A stretch of 64,000 bases of DNA, from the NCBI GenBank assembly GCA_001465025.1, contig LNDO01000079.1:1-64000 (forward strand), given 5' to 3'. The stretch comes from Pseudomonas sp. Ga0074129. Lineage in GTDB: Bacteria; Pseudomonadota; Gammaproteobacteria; Pseudomonadales; Pseudomonadaceae. Shown in pieces: positions 56,746 to 64,000 of this stretch. The translations under genes were made by a program, and so were the position numbers. Within the stretch, counting starts at the first letter, position 1; each line of letters begins with the position of its first letter. The notes beneath the pieces are model-generated. The model saw nothing but the letters and a program-made list of their open reading frames with translations. It was not told the DNA's origin and did no database searches.

Positions 56746-58385
56746 CCATGAGCCGACTGCTCTGCACTCTGCTGCTTAGCCTGCTGGCACTGTCTGCCAG
56801 CGCACAAAGCCTAACCGCCAGCGTTGATCGCACGCGCCTGAATGCGAGTGAAAGTGTTGAGCTGACCCTCGAATCGAATGATGCCACCTTATTTGGCAAA
56901 CCTGATTTGCAGCCGCTTAACGAGTTGTTCGAGGTGCTCGGCACGCGCCAGGTTAATCGCCTGAGCAGCGGCAGCAATGGCGCACAGGCCAGCACCCGCT
57001 GGATCATCACCCTGCAACCCAAACACAGTGGCTACGTGGTGGTGCCACCGCTGCGCCTGGGTGAGTTGCAGAGCAACCCCATCACCCTGCATGTGCAGCA
57101 AGGCAACCAAACCGACGGCAGCCAACTGGCACCGGTGTTTATCGATGCCAGCCTCGATCAGGAAAGCATTTATGTGCAGGCCCAGGCAGTACTGACCCTG
57201 CGTATTTACCATTCCGTATCGCTTTACGACGACAGCAGCCTAAGCCTGCTGGAAATCCCCCAGGCCCGGGTTGAGCCGCTGGGCGAGCCGCGCACCTATG
57301 AAAAAGATATCGGCGGCATCCGCCATGGGGTAATTGAACTGCGTTATGCGATTTTCCCGCAGGAAAGCGGCGAACTGCTGATCCCTGGTCAAGCCTTTAG
57401 CGCCACAACGGTGGAACGCTCCAGCAGCAACTTCAATCCATTCGGCCCTCGTCCTGGCCGTGTGGTACGGGTTAAATCACCGGAAATCCCCTTGCAGGTC
57501 CGCGCTAAACCGGCCAGCTACCCGGCGGATGCAGCGTGGCTGCCAGCCCGTGCAGTAGAACTGAGCGAAGTGTGGAGCCCGCAACCGGACACCACGCAAG
57601 TGGGCGACTCACTGACCCGTAGCGTACTGCTCAAAGCCGAGGGCTTATCCAGCGCGCAACTGCCGCCCTTACCGGCCACTGAAGCCAGTGGCCTGCGGCG
57701 TTACCCGGACCAACCGCAACTGGCTAACCAAGCCAGTGACACCGGCCTGGTCGGCAGCCGCGAAGAGCGCGAAGCGCTGGTGGCCAATCGTGAGGGCGTG
57801 ATAACCCTGCCGGCCATTGAGGTGCTGTGGTGGAACACCACAACCGATCAACTGGAACGCAGCCAACTGCCCGCGCGCGCCTTGCAAGTGGCAGCCAACC
57901 CCAACCTGGAAAGCCCGATAGTGGCAGCCGCCCCTGTGCCGATGCGGGAAGATAACAGCGCCGAACTGTGGCCCTGGCAACTGAGCAGCGCGCTGCTGAG
58001 CATGACTACCTTGCTGGGTTTCACCCTCTGGTGGCGGGCGCGCCGTCAACCCGCCGTGCTGCCTAGCCAGACCACAGGCCCAAGCCCGCGCAACCTGCTT
58101 GATGACCTCAAGCGCAGTTGCATGGCCAACGATTCCCAAGCCACCCGACATGCCCTTGACGCCTGGGCACGACAACAACCAGAAACCCTGGCTGAAATGG
58201 CCGCCCGATTTATTCCCTTGTCCGAGGCACTGGACGGTCTAAATGGCGCGCTGTACAGCGAAAGCGGCCAACACTGGCAAGGCCGCAACCTGTGGTTGGC
58301 AATCCGCAGCCTGCCCAACATCGAAGACCTCGACAGCGCAGCCAATCCTGACAGCAGCGCCCTGCCGCCGCTCTACCCTCGCTGA
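56742..58385 (+). CDS. BatD-like exported protein
   Basis: The protein has 547 residues, a signal peptide (LLSLLALSASAQ), a large periplasmic region of beta-rich, Ig-like domains with GARQ-like EVLGTRQVNRLSSG and LPPLPATEASGLRRYPDQP, one membrane helix near 405-425 (QLSSALLSMTTLLGFTLWW), and a short cytoplasmic tail. This is BatD (DUF11/'oxygen tolerance' protein) architecture. It is the last gene of the run and overlaps the previous one by 4 bases. Role in envelope stress or aerotolerance is known only from other bacteria. Confidence 0.86.
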   Translation: MTMSRLLCTLLLSLLALSASAQSLTASVDRTRLNASESVELTLESNDATLFGKPDLQPLNELFEVLGTRQVNRLSSGSNGAQASTRWIITLQPKHSGYVVVPPLRLGELQSNPITLHVQQGNQTDGSQLAPVFIDASLDQESIYVQAQAVLTLRIYHSVSLYDDSSLSLLEIPQARVEPLGEPRTYEKDIGGIRHGVIELRYAIFPQESGELLIPGQAFSATTVERSSSNFNPFGPRPGRVVRVKSPEIPLQVRAKPASYPADAAWLPARAVELSEVWSPQPDTTQVGDSLTRSVLLKAEGLSSAQLPPLPATEASGLRRYPDQPQLANQASDTGLVGSREEREALVANREGVITLPAIEVLWWNTTTDQLERSQLPARALQVAANPNLESPIVAAAPVPMREDNSAELWPWQLSSALLSMTTLLGFTLWWRARRQPAVLPSQTTGPSPRNLLDDLKRSCMANDSQATRHALDAWARQQPETLAEMAARFIPLSEALDGLNGALYSESGQHWQGRNLWLAIRSLPNIEDLDSAANPDSSALPPLYPR

Positions 58386-58390
58386 CCCAT

Positions 58391-58428
58391 TGATTAAGCT
58401 GCGGCTCCAACAAGGACCGCAGCAATCA
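58391..58428 (+). terminator. Hairpin after the Bat operon, possible terminator
   Basis: GCTGCGG and CCGCAGC form a 7-base stem with flanking TGATT and AATCA extending it across a bulge. It lies 5 bases after the last gene of the operon. No run of T follows, so termination efficiency is uncertain. Confidence 0.5.
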
Positions 58429-58532
58429 ATCACATAAACCTATCGAAGCAATTCAATCGAAATATTTTAACAATCGACAAATCAGCACTACGCTGCCAAT
58501 CAGACACAAATGATTCTCAGCCGAGGTGCGCC

Positions 58533-58754
58533 ATGCTCAAGACCCTGACCTTTACCGTGATGCACTTTTGCATCGCCTTCGGCGTCACCTATGCGTTAAC
58601 TGGCAGCCTCGCCGCCAGCAGCCTGGTGGCCGCCATTGAACCGCTGTGCAACTCGGTGGGCTTCTACTTCCACGAAAAAATCTGGCAGCGTGTCGAAGGC
58701 CGCAAAAAGCCCTCAACACAACCTAAACATGCCTGGTTACATCACCAAGCCTAA
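58533..58754 (+). CDS. DUF2061 small membrane protein
   Basis: The 73-residue product has two hydrophobic segments, FTVMHFCIAFGVTYALTGSL and SSLVAAIEPLCNSVGFYFHE, followed by KIWQR, the DUF2061 pattern. GAGG stands upstream of the ATG. It should be an inner-membrane protein of unknown function. It lies between the Bat operon and the GH17-like gene and is not clearly in an operon with either. Confidence 0.82.
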   Translation: MLKTLTFTVMHFCIAFGVTYALTGSLAASSLVAAIEPLCNSVGFYFHEKIWQRVEGRKKPSTQPKHAWLHHQA

Positions 58755-58860
58755 TTTAGGCTGATGGCCACATAAAGGCCCAACACCGCACTCAAACAGC
58801 CCGCCCTGCACCAGTGCAATCAGCTAATATGCGCGCCTCACTCATCGACCGCGCACGATC

Positions 58861-60420
58861 ATGCCAGCCACTTCTCGATTCTTCGCTGCACCTTACTTAC
58901 TGACCTTGATGGTGTCGTTAATGGCGCTGTTTGGTCTGTGGTTTTACATCGGCCAACCCGTTGAGTTAGCCGATGCCGCCACGCCCACGCACAAGCTGCA
59001 GTGCGCCTCTTACACCCCGTTCGATAAGGACCAATCGCCCTTTGATCAGCCGCTGAAATTGCGCCCCGAGCGCATGGAAGCGGATATGGCCTTGCTGTCC
59101 GAGCGTTTCGAGTGCCTGCGCACGTATTCGGTTACGGGGCTGGAAGAGCTGCCCAATATGGCCCGCAAGTACGGCTTGAAGTTAATGGTCGGCGCCTGGG
59201 TGAGTCGCAACCCGGCGGATACCGCCACCGAGATTGCCGGCCTGATCAAAGTCGCCAACGCCCATCCTGACGTTGTTCAGTCGGTGATCGTTGGCAATGA
59301 GGCGCTGCTGCGTAAAGAGGTCACCGCCGAACAATTGGTGACACTGATCGAACAGGTCAAGGCGCAGATCAAGCAGCCCGTGACCTACGCCGATGTCTGG
59401 GAATTCTGGCTTAAGCATCCAGAAGTGGCACCGGCGGTGGATTTCATCACCATCCACCTGCTCCCCTACTGGGAAGACAACCCGGCGGGCATTGAAAGCG
59501 CCCTGCATGAGGTGGCTGAGGTGCGCAAGACCTTTGGCGCGGCCTACGCACCCAAAGAGATTTTTATTGGCGAAACGGGCTGGCCCAGTGAAGGTCGCCA
59601 GCGCGAAACCGCCGTACCCAGCTTGGTCAACCAGGCTAAGTTCATCCGCGGCTTTGTCGCTTTGGCAGAAGAAAACGGCTGGCGCTACAACCTGATCGAG
59701 GCCTTCGATCAACCATGGAAGCGTGCCAGCGAAGGGGCTGTCGGCGGTTACTGGGGGCTTTACGACGCCAACCGCCAGGACAAGTCGGTGCTCGCCGGGT
59801 CCGTATCCAACTTACCGCACTGGCCTTTCTGGCTGGGCACAAGCCTGGCGCTGTTTACCGCGACGCTGCTGTTAGCAGGCCGCCCCCGTTCCACGCGTAC
59901 TGCGCTCCTGCTGCCCTTGCTCGCGGGCTTGGGTGCGGCGTGCATCGGCCTGTTCGCCGAACTGAGCTTGATCACCAGCCGTTACGTCGGTGAGTGGTTA
60001 TGGGCTGGGGCGTTGATCGTGCTCAACCTGTTGGTTTTGAGTCAACTCGCGCTCACCCTCGGTCAACCGACAGGCTGGCGCGGCAAGCTCAGCCATTGGC
60101 TGTCCAGTAAAGCCGCGCTGTGGCTGGTGCTAAGCGGGTTTGCCGGCGCCGTGATGATGCTCGCACTGGTTATGGACGCGCGTTATCGCAGTTTCCCCAG
60201 CGCAGCCCTGCTGCTGCCAGCAGTGGGCTACCTGTGCTGGCCGGTGAGTGGTTATCGGCGCGAGGTCGCGTTGCTGGCTCTGTTGGTGGGTGCAGGCATT
60301 GCGCCGCAGTTGTATCAAGAGACCTTGAGCAACCTGCAAGCAGTGGGCTGGGCCCTGACCTGCAGCCTGCTGGTAGCGGCCTTGTGGCGCAGCCTGCGAA
60401 CCACAAGGCGCACCGCCTGA
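58861..60420 (+). CDS. GH17-family glucanosyl transferase / beta-glucan synthase-like protein
   Basis: A 519-residue protein with an N-terminal signal anchor, a GH17 TIM-barrel domain with VGNEALLR (Glu147, likely acid/base) and FIGETGWPSEG (Glu238, likely nucleophile), then seven or so C-terminal membrane helices. In Pseudomonas this arrangement is annotated as beta-(1-6)-glucan synthase or NdvC-like. It may remodel periplasmic or cyclic beta-glucans. The catalytic domain is predicted to face the periplasm. It stands alone on the plus strand and converges with a small membrane-protein gene. Confidence 0.83.
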   Translation: MPATSRFFAAPYLLTLMVSLMALFGLWFYIGQPVELADAATPTHKLQCASYTPFDKDQSPFDQPLKLRPERMEADMALLSERFECLRTYSVTGLEELPNMARKYGLKLMVGAWVSRNPADTATEIAGLIKVANAHPDVVQSVIVGNEALLRKEVTAEQLVTLIEQVKAQIKQPVTYADVWEFWLKHPEVAPAVDFITIHLLPYWEDNPAGIESALHEVAEVRKTFGAAYAPKEIFIGETGWPSEGRQRETAVPSLVNQAKFIRGFVALAEENGWRYNLIEAFDQPWKRASEGAVGGYWGLYDANRQDKSVLAGSVSNLPHWPFWLGTSLALFTATLLLAGRPRSTRTALLLPLLAGLGAACIGLFAELSLITSRYVGEWLWAGALIVLNLLVLSQLALTLGQPTGWRGKLSHWLSSKAALWLVLSGFAGAVMMLALVMDARYRSFPSAALLLPAVGYLCWPVSGYRREVALLALLVGAGIAPQLYQETLSNLQAVGWALTCSLLVAALWRSLRTTRRTA

Positions 60421-60789
60421 TCAGGTCGCCTTAGGCGCACGAATCAGACGTAACAACGCCAGCACAACGGCAAACACAGCAAGGCTGGCGCTGTACAACA
60501 CCAGCGCTGGCAAGCCAAGGATCAATGCGGGGCCTGCCAGTCTGCGGCCCCATGGATCTGGCAGCACAAACGCCATCAGCGCAATGCCGAGGGCGCCAAG
60601 TGACAGCACACGAAAATGAATCAGCCAGCCGAAGAGTGCGCGCACCTCACAGCCTAATTGTGTGGGGTCGGTGACACACAGCCCCACCCACACCTCGTTC
60701 TCCATCACCTGATAACGCAGCACTAGACTGGCCAACAAGCTCAACGCAGCAACAATCAACACCAGAATCAGCGATAAGTAGCGTGGCAT
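60421..60789 (-). CDS. Small polytopic membrane protein of unknown function
   Basis: The product has 122 residues, starting at MPRYLSLILVLIVAALSLL (60789). Four hydrophobic segments are evident. Upstream in-frame starts (to 60876) would add residues overlapping the divergent gene's promoter and are unlikely. I do not recognise a family. It converges with the GH17-like gene with no gap and diverges from the next hypothetical gene. Confidence 0.65.
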   Translation of the reverse strand: MPRYLSLILVLIVAALSLLASLVLRYQVMENEVWVGLCVTDPTQLGCEVRALFGWLIHFRVLSLGALGIALMAFVLPDPWGRRLAGPALILGLPALVLYSASLAVFAVVLALLRLIRAPKAT

Positions 60790-60876
60790 AAGTAACTCAG
60801 GCAATAAAAATGGCTGCGTAGGATAAGCCTCTCCGCTGCGGATAACATCCCCCAGCGCAATCGCTACACTGCTCAC

Positions 60877-61449
60877 ATGCTCATACGCCGCCTAATTATC
60901 GCTGTCGCTGGCTTGCTCGCCCTGTGGATGCTGTGGGTGATCGTGCTGCCCGACGCCAATCGTCTGCCATCCGGCGTCTCCACCAGCACCGGCACCTGGC
61001 GCGTGGGCGAAAATAACCTGCGCGCACTGCAAGCCTTTTCATTAAAGGCACGCGTTTTACGCCGCGAGAACTACTACTTCGACCGCGGCGCAAAACTCTC
61101 GCCCACCGACCTAGCGTTGGGCTGGGGGCCAATGGCCGACCCTCAAGTGCTCCGGCACATCAGCATCAGCCAACGTAATCGCTGGTATTTCTGGCGCGCT
61201 GAACACTTGCCGATTGAGCGCAGACAAATCGAAATTCACAGCGCCAACATGCACTTGATACCCGCCAATGCAGAGGTGGCCAAAACCCTCGCAGAGCTTA
61301 AAACAGACCAGCAGATTCAGCTCAGCGGCCAGTTGGTCAGCGTCGAAGGTGACGATGGTTATCGCTGGGTCAGCTCACTGAGCCGTGAAGACATCGGTGA
61401 AGGGGCCTGCGAGTTGATCTGGGTTGAGCAATTGGTGGTGCTGCCCTGA
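60877..61449 (+). CDS. Membrane-anchored hypothetical protein
   Basis: This 190-residue protein begins with a transmembrane helix (RLIIAVAGLLALWMLWVIVL) and continues with a soluble domain facing the periplasm that includes NYYFDRGAKLSPTDLALGWG and SISQRNRWYFWRAEHLPI. I recognise no enzymatic motif and cannot name the family with confidence. It stands between two divergent or unlinked genes. The predicted soluble domain has a hydrophobic beta pattern (QIQLSGQLVSVEGDDGYRW) that could be an OB-like fold; this is a guess. Confidence 0.62.
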   Translation: MLIRRLIIAVAGLLALWMLWVIVLPDANRLPSGVSTSTGTWRVGENNLRALQAFSLKARVLRRENYYFDRGAKLSPTDLALGWGPMADPQVLRHISISQRNRWYFWRAEHLPIERRQIEIHSANMHLIPANAEVAKTLAELKTDQQIQLSGQLVSVEGDDGYRWVSSLSREDIGEGACELIWVEQLVVLP

Positions 61450-61551
61450 CCTGAAGTTCAGGCGCTTCAAGCCGCACTTGCAACAGGTTCTGTGGTCAAA
61501 TCGAGCCACTTGCCCCTTCGCAGCCCAGAACAGCGCCTTAGAGATATCACC

Positions 61552-62850
61552 ATGTCGCAACGCCTACGCCTGCTCGCCTTGCTCAGTAGCCTGGCCTTTA
61601 TTGCCCCTGCCTGGGCAACTGATGTCGATCCCAACAGCTATGGTTTTCCGCTGACCAACGCCTTTGAAGCGACCATTGCCACCACGCCCCCTGAATTGCG
61701 CCCAGCCCTGCCGGTCGACGCCGACATCAACCAGAGCGACTACCAGGTCAAGCTGCGTCCGGAGCGTGAATTTGAAGTGCCGGACAACTTCTGGCCCGTG
61801 ACCAAAATGCGCTATCGCCTGGCCAAACAATCCGGGCAGGCACCGCTGATCTTTATCATCGCGGGTACCGGGGCGCATTACGCCAGCAGCACCCCGGAAT
61901 ACCTGAAAAAGCTGTTCTACGGTGCAGGTTTTCATGTGGTGCAGCTGTCTTCGCCGACCAGTTACGACTTTATGACGGCCGCCTCGCGCTTTGCCACGCC
62001 GGGGATCACGCGCGACGATGCCGACGACTTGTACCGCGCCATGCAGGCCGTGCGCGCGCAGCATCCACGCCTTAACGTCAGTGAATTCCACCTAACCGGT
62101 TACAGCCTGGGCGCATTGCAGGCGGCCTTTGTCAGCGAGTTGGACGAAACCCGGCGCAGCTTCAACTTCAAACGTGTGCTGCTGCTCAATCCGCCAGTCA
62201 ACCTTTACACCTCGGTCACCAACTTGGACCGGCTGGTGCAAACCCAAGTGACCGGCATTGATGACAGCACCACCTACTTTGAGTTGGTACTTGGCAAGCT
62301 GACGCGCTATTTCGAGGAGAAGGGCTATGTCGACATCAATGACGCCCTGCTCTATGACTTCCAGAACTCCAAAGAAAAACTCACCGATGAACAGATGGCC
62401 ATGCTGATTGGCACCGCCTTCCGTTTTTCGTCTGCCGACATTGCGTTTACCTCCGACCTGATCAACCGACGCGGCCTGATAACGCCCGTCAGCTACCCGA
62501 TCAGCCAAGGCACCAGCCTCACCCCATTTTTCAAACGCGCATTGCAATGCGACTTTGACTGCTACCTGACTGAACAACTCATTCCCATGTGGCGCGCACG
62601 CTATGACGGCGGCAGCATCACGCAGTTGATTGATCAGGTCAGCCTTTATGCTTTGACTGACTACCTGAAAACCAGCAGCAAGATCGCCGTCATGCACAAC
62701 GCCGACGACATGATTCTTGGCCCAGGCGATCTGGGCTTTCTGCGGCGCACCTTCGGCGACCGGTTGACGGTGTATCCGCTGGGCGGTCACTGCGGCAACC
62801 TCAACTACCGCGTCAATAGCAACGACATGCTGGAGTTCTTCCGTGGCTAA
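61552..62850 (+). CDS. Exported alpha/beta-hydrolase-like protein
   Basis: The product has 432 residues from the ATG at 61552, with a signal peptide ending PAWATD. An alpha/beta-hydrolase-type core has the oxyanion segment IIAGTGAH and nucleophile motif TGYSLGAL (Ser185), and later NADDMIL and LGGHCGN as candidate Asp and His. This supports a serine hydrolase (lipase/esterase-like), although similar Pseudomonas proteins are sometimes labelled 'serine/threonine kinase', for which I see no motif. Its stop overlaps the next gene, mlaA-like, by 8 bases, which suggests a lipid-related job. Confidence 0.8.
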   Translation: MSQRLRLLALLSSLAFIAPAWATDVDPNSYGFPLTNAFEATIATTPPELRPALPVDADINQSDYQVKLRPEREFEVPDNFWPVTKMRYRLAKQSGQAPLIFIIAGTGAHYASSTPEYLKKLFYGAGFHVVQLSSPTSYDFMTAASRFATPGITRDDADDLYRAMQAVRAQHPRLNVSEFHLTGYSLGALQAAFVSELDETRRSFNFKRVLLLNPPVNLYTSVTNLDRLVQTQVTGIDDSTTYFELVLGKLTRYFEEKGYVDINDALLYDFQNSKEKLTDEQMAMLIGTAFRFSSADIAFTSDLINRRGLITPVSYPISQGTSLTPFFKRALQCDFDCYLTEQLIPMWRARYDGGSITQLIDQVSLYALTDYLKTSSKIAVMHNADDMILGPGDLGFLRRTFGDRLTVYPLGGHCGNLNYRVNSNDMLEFFRG

Positions 62851-63610
62851 GCCGACCCTGCTGGTATTGACTCTTACCTTGCTGCTGCACACTCACTGGG
62901 CACTGGCGGCCGACGAAGACGGCTTCAAACGCCCACTGCAGAACCTGAAATTCAATCCCGGCTTGGACGAGCGCGAATTTGAACGCGCCACGCTCAACGC
63001 GTTGAGCGTCTACGACCCGTTGGAGTCATGGAACCGCCGCGTTTATCACTTCAACTACCGCTTTGATGAGTGGGTTTTTCTGCCGATTGTCGATGGTTAT
63101 CGCACCATCACCCCCAACTTGGTGGAGAGCGGGGTCAGCAACTTTTTCAGCAACCTGGGCGATGTGCCCAATGCGCTGAACAGCGCCTTGCAACTCAAAG
63201 GCAAGCGCACGGCACAAACCACCGCGCGGCTGCTGCTTAACACCACCATTGGGGTAGCCGGTTTATGGGACCCGGCGACGCGCATGGGCCTGCCCAAACA
63301 GAAGGAAGACTTCGGCCAAACCCTGGGGTTTTATGGCGCGCCGTCAGGGCCCTACCTGATGCTGCCGCTGTTAGGGCCGTCCAACCTGCGTGATACCGGC
63401 GGATTGCTGGTGGATTTCAGCGTGAAGAACCAAGTCAACTGGCTCAACGTGGCCGAAGCCAGTAGCAATCACCCAGAAATCACCCTGCTGGAAGTGGTTG
63501 ATCAACGCTCCACGGTGAACTTCCGTTACGGTCAGCTCAACTCACCGTTCGAATACGAGAAGATTCGCTTCTTCTACCATGAGGCCCGCAAGCTGCAGAT
63601 TGCCGAATAG
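62843..63610 (+). CDS. mlaA: MlaA/VacJ-family phospholipid-transport protein
   Basis: MlaA in the outer membrane removes misplaced phospholipids from the outer leaflet as part of the Mla system. This 255-residue protein has the core NALSVYDPLESWNRRVYHFN, FFSNLGDVPNALNSALQLKG and GVAGLWDPATRMGLPKQKED. The N-terminus (LLLHTHWALAADED) is a Sec-type signal without the lipobox Cys of E. coli MlaA, so it may be a soluble or differently attached form. It starts at a GTG, overlapping the hydrolase gene by 8 bases. It is not beside mlaBCDEF here and may be a second paralogue. Confidence 0.87.
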   Translation: MAKPTLLVLTLTLLLHTHWALAADEDGFKRPLQNLKFNPGLDEREFERATLNALSVYDPLESWNRRVYHFNYRFDEWVFLPIVDGYRTITPNLVESGVSNFFSNLGDVPNALNSALQLKGKRTAQTTARLLLNTTIGVAGLWDPATRMGLPKQKEDFGQTLGFYGAPSGPYLMLPLLGPSNLRDTGGLLVDFSVKNQVNWLNVAEASSNHPEITLLEVVDQRSTVNFRYGQLNSPFEYEKIRFFYHEARKLQIAE

Positions 63611-63620
63611 CCATGCACGC

Positions 63621-63669
63621 TTGACCCAAGGGCCGCCCACAGGTTTTAACCTGATGCGGCCATAAGGTT
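63621..63669 (+). promoter_or_regulatory. Candidate promoter/operator of the MerR-family gene
   Basis: TTGACC at 63621-63626 and TTTAAC at 63645-63650 are separated by 18 bases and could be -35 and -10 elements. Half sites AGGTT, AACCT and AAGGTT occur at 63641-63645, 63648-63652 and 63664-63669, forming inverted repeats, and GGCCGC/GCGGCC flank them. MerR regulators bind such symmetrical sites in stretched promoters, often in front of their own gene. The assignment is tentative. Confidence 0.4.
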
Positions 63670-63682
63670 CTGGAGAGTGATT

Positions 63683-64000
63683 ATGCACGTTGCCCAACTG
63701 GCCAAAGCAGCCGCTGTCAGCGCTGATACCGTGCGCCACTACACCGCGCTGGGCCTACTCAAGCCCACGCGCGACCCGCAAAACGGTTACCAGCAATACG
63801 CGGCCACGGACCTGCAGCGCCTGCGCTTTGTTGCCCGCGCGCGGCGCATGGGGTTTAGCCTCAAGGATATCCAGCGCATTCTCAGCAGCGCCGAGCATGA
63901 CCGCGCGCCCTGCAGCGACGTGCGCGAACTGCTCAATGAGCGATTAAGCGCGCTGCAGGCGCACATTGACGAGTGCCAACGCCTGGCGGCGGTCATGCAC
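63683..64000 (+). CDS. MerR-family transcriptional regulator, N-terminal 106 residues (partial)
   Basis: GGAG precedes the ATG at 63683. The first 70 residues are the MerR winged-helix domain: VAQLAKAAAVSADTVRHYTA, then GLLKPTRDPQNGYQQY, followed by a dimerisation helix. Cys77 lies at the position of a metal-binding Cys in MerR/ZntR/CueR sensors, and another Cys is at 98. The frame is open to the window edge, so the sensor end is not seen. A metal-sensing subgroup is suggested but cannot be confirmed without the C-terminus. Confidence 0.88.
   Translation, partial: MHVAQLAKAAAVSADTVRHYTALGLLKPTRDPQNGYQQYAATDLQRLRFVARARRMGFSLKDIQRILSSAEHDRAPCSDVRELLNERLSALQAHIDECQRLAAVMH

Noticed and set aside
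61492-62850. Serine/threonine kinase annotation for the gene before mlaA
   Set aside because: No kinase motifs are present; a signal peptide and GYSLG indicate an exported alpha/beta hydrolase.

Overview
The window is chromosomal DNA of a gammaproteobacterium, almost certainly a Pseudomonas. Nearly every gene has a close counterpart in that genus, several neighbourhoods keep the order I remember from P. aeruginosa, and the repeats are of the Pseudomonas REP type. The mixture (complete Rnf complex, QuiP acylase, MotY, NAD-dependent GdhB of about 1,620 residues) fits the P. aeruginosa / P. anguilliseptica side of the genus, but the species cannot be fixed by reading. There is no rRNA, tRNA, CRISPR array or prophage. 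Most of the window is conserved core, with a few accessory touches.

Layout. 1-189: the end of an IS5-family element and an open tail that may be the 3' end of a gene it interrupted. 241-3761: lipoprotein, GAPDH-family enzyme, large FAD oxidoreductase, then a cluster of REP-like palindromes. 3993-11814 (minus): a cysteine-synthase-like PLP enzyme, an EamA transporter and a six-gene Mrp/Pha cation/proton antiporter with fused A and B subunits. 12130-28626: an envelope-rich block (glycine-zipper lipoprotein, pdxH, two OmpA-family lipoproteins, serine hydrolase, secreted GH50/agarase-like enzyme, dinG with a LexA-type box, CopD-like protein, collagen-like secreted protein, SEC-C proteins, LEA-type lipoprotein, quiP). 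28930-34355: nadE, dcd, a cold-shock gene, apbC/mrp and metG. 34511-41595: rnfABCDGE-nth and a small acidic protein; a palindromic repeat sits between rnfC and rnfD and supplies the rnfC stop codon. 41655-46329: gloA, argG, motY, pyrC and rnt. 46539-58385: gdhB divergent from a MoxR/DUF58/Bat-type operon of six overlapping or nearly overlapping genes. 58533-64000: DUF2061 protein, GH17 glucan-synthase-like enzyme, two small membrane proteins, an alpha/beta hydrolase overlapping an mlaA-like gene, and the start of a MerR-family regulator.

How the parts work together. Mrp antiport and Rnf ion pumping both serve membrane ion and redox balance. Rnf lies directly next to endonuclease III, as is common in gammaproteobacteria. 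The dinG/copD-like divergent pair shares an SOS-type operator. The MoxR-Bat operon looks like a chaperone/von Willebrand-factor envelope-stress module, with one VWA protein having a degenerate metal site. No clearly new system is visible. The best leads are the repeat-heavy RnfC tail and its repeat-borne stop codon, the collagen-like secreted protein paired with a small membrane protein, the GH50-like enzyme, the His-rich SEC-C mini-protein and the hydrolase-MlaA pair. References to P. aeruginosa gene order are from memory and were not looked up.
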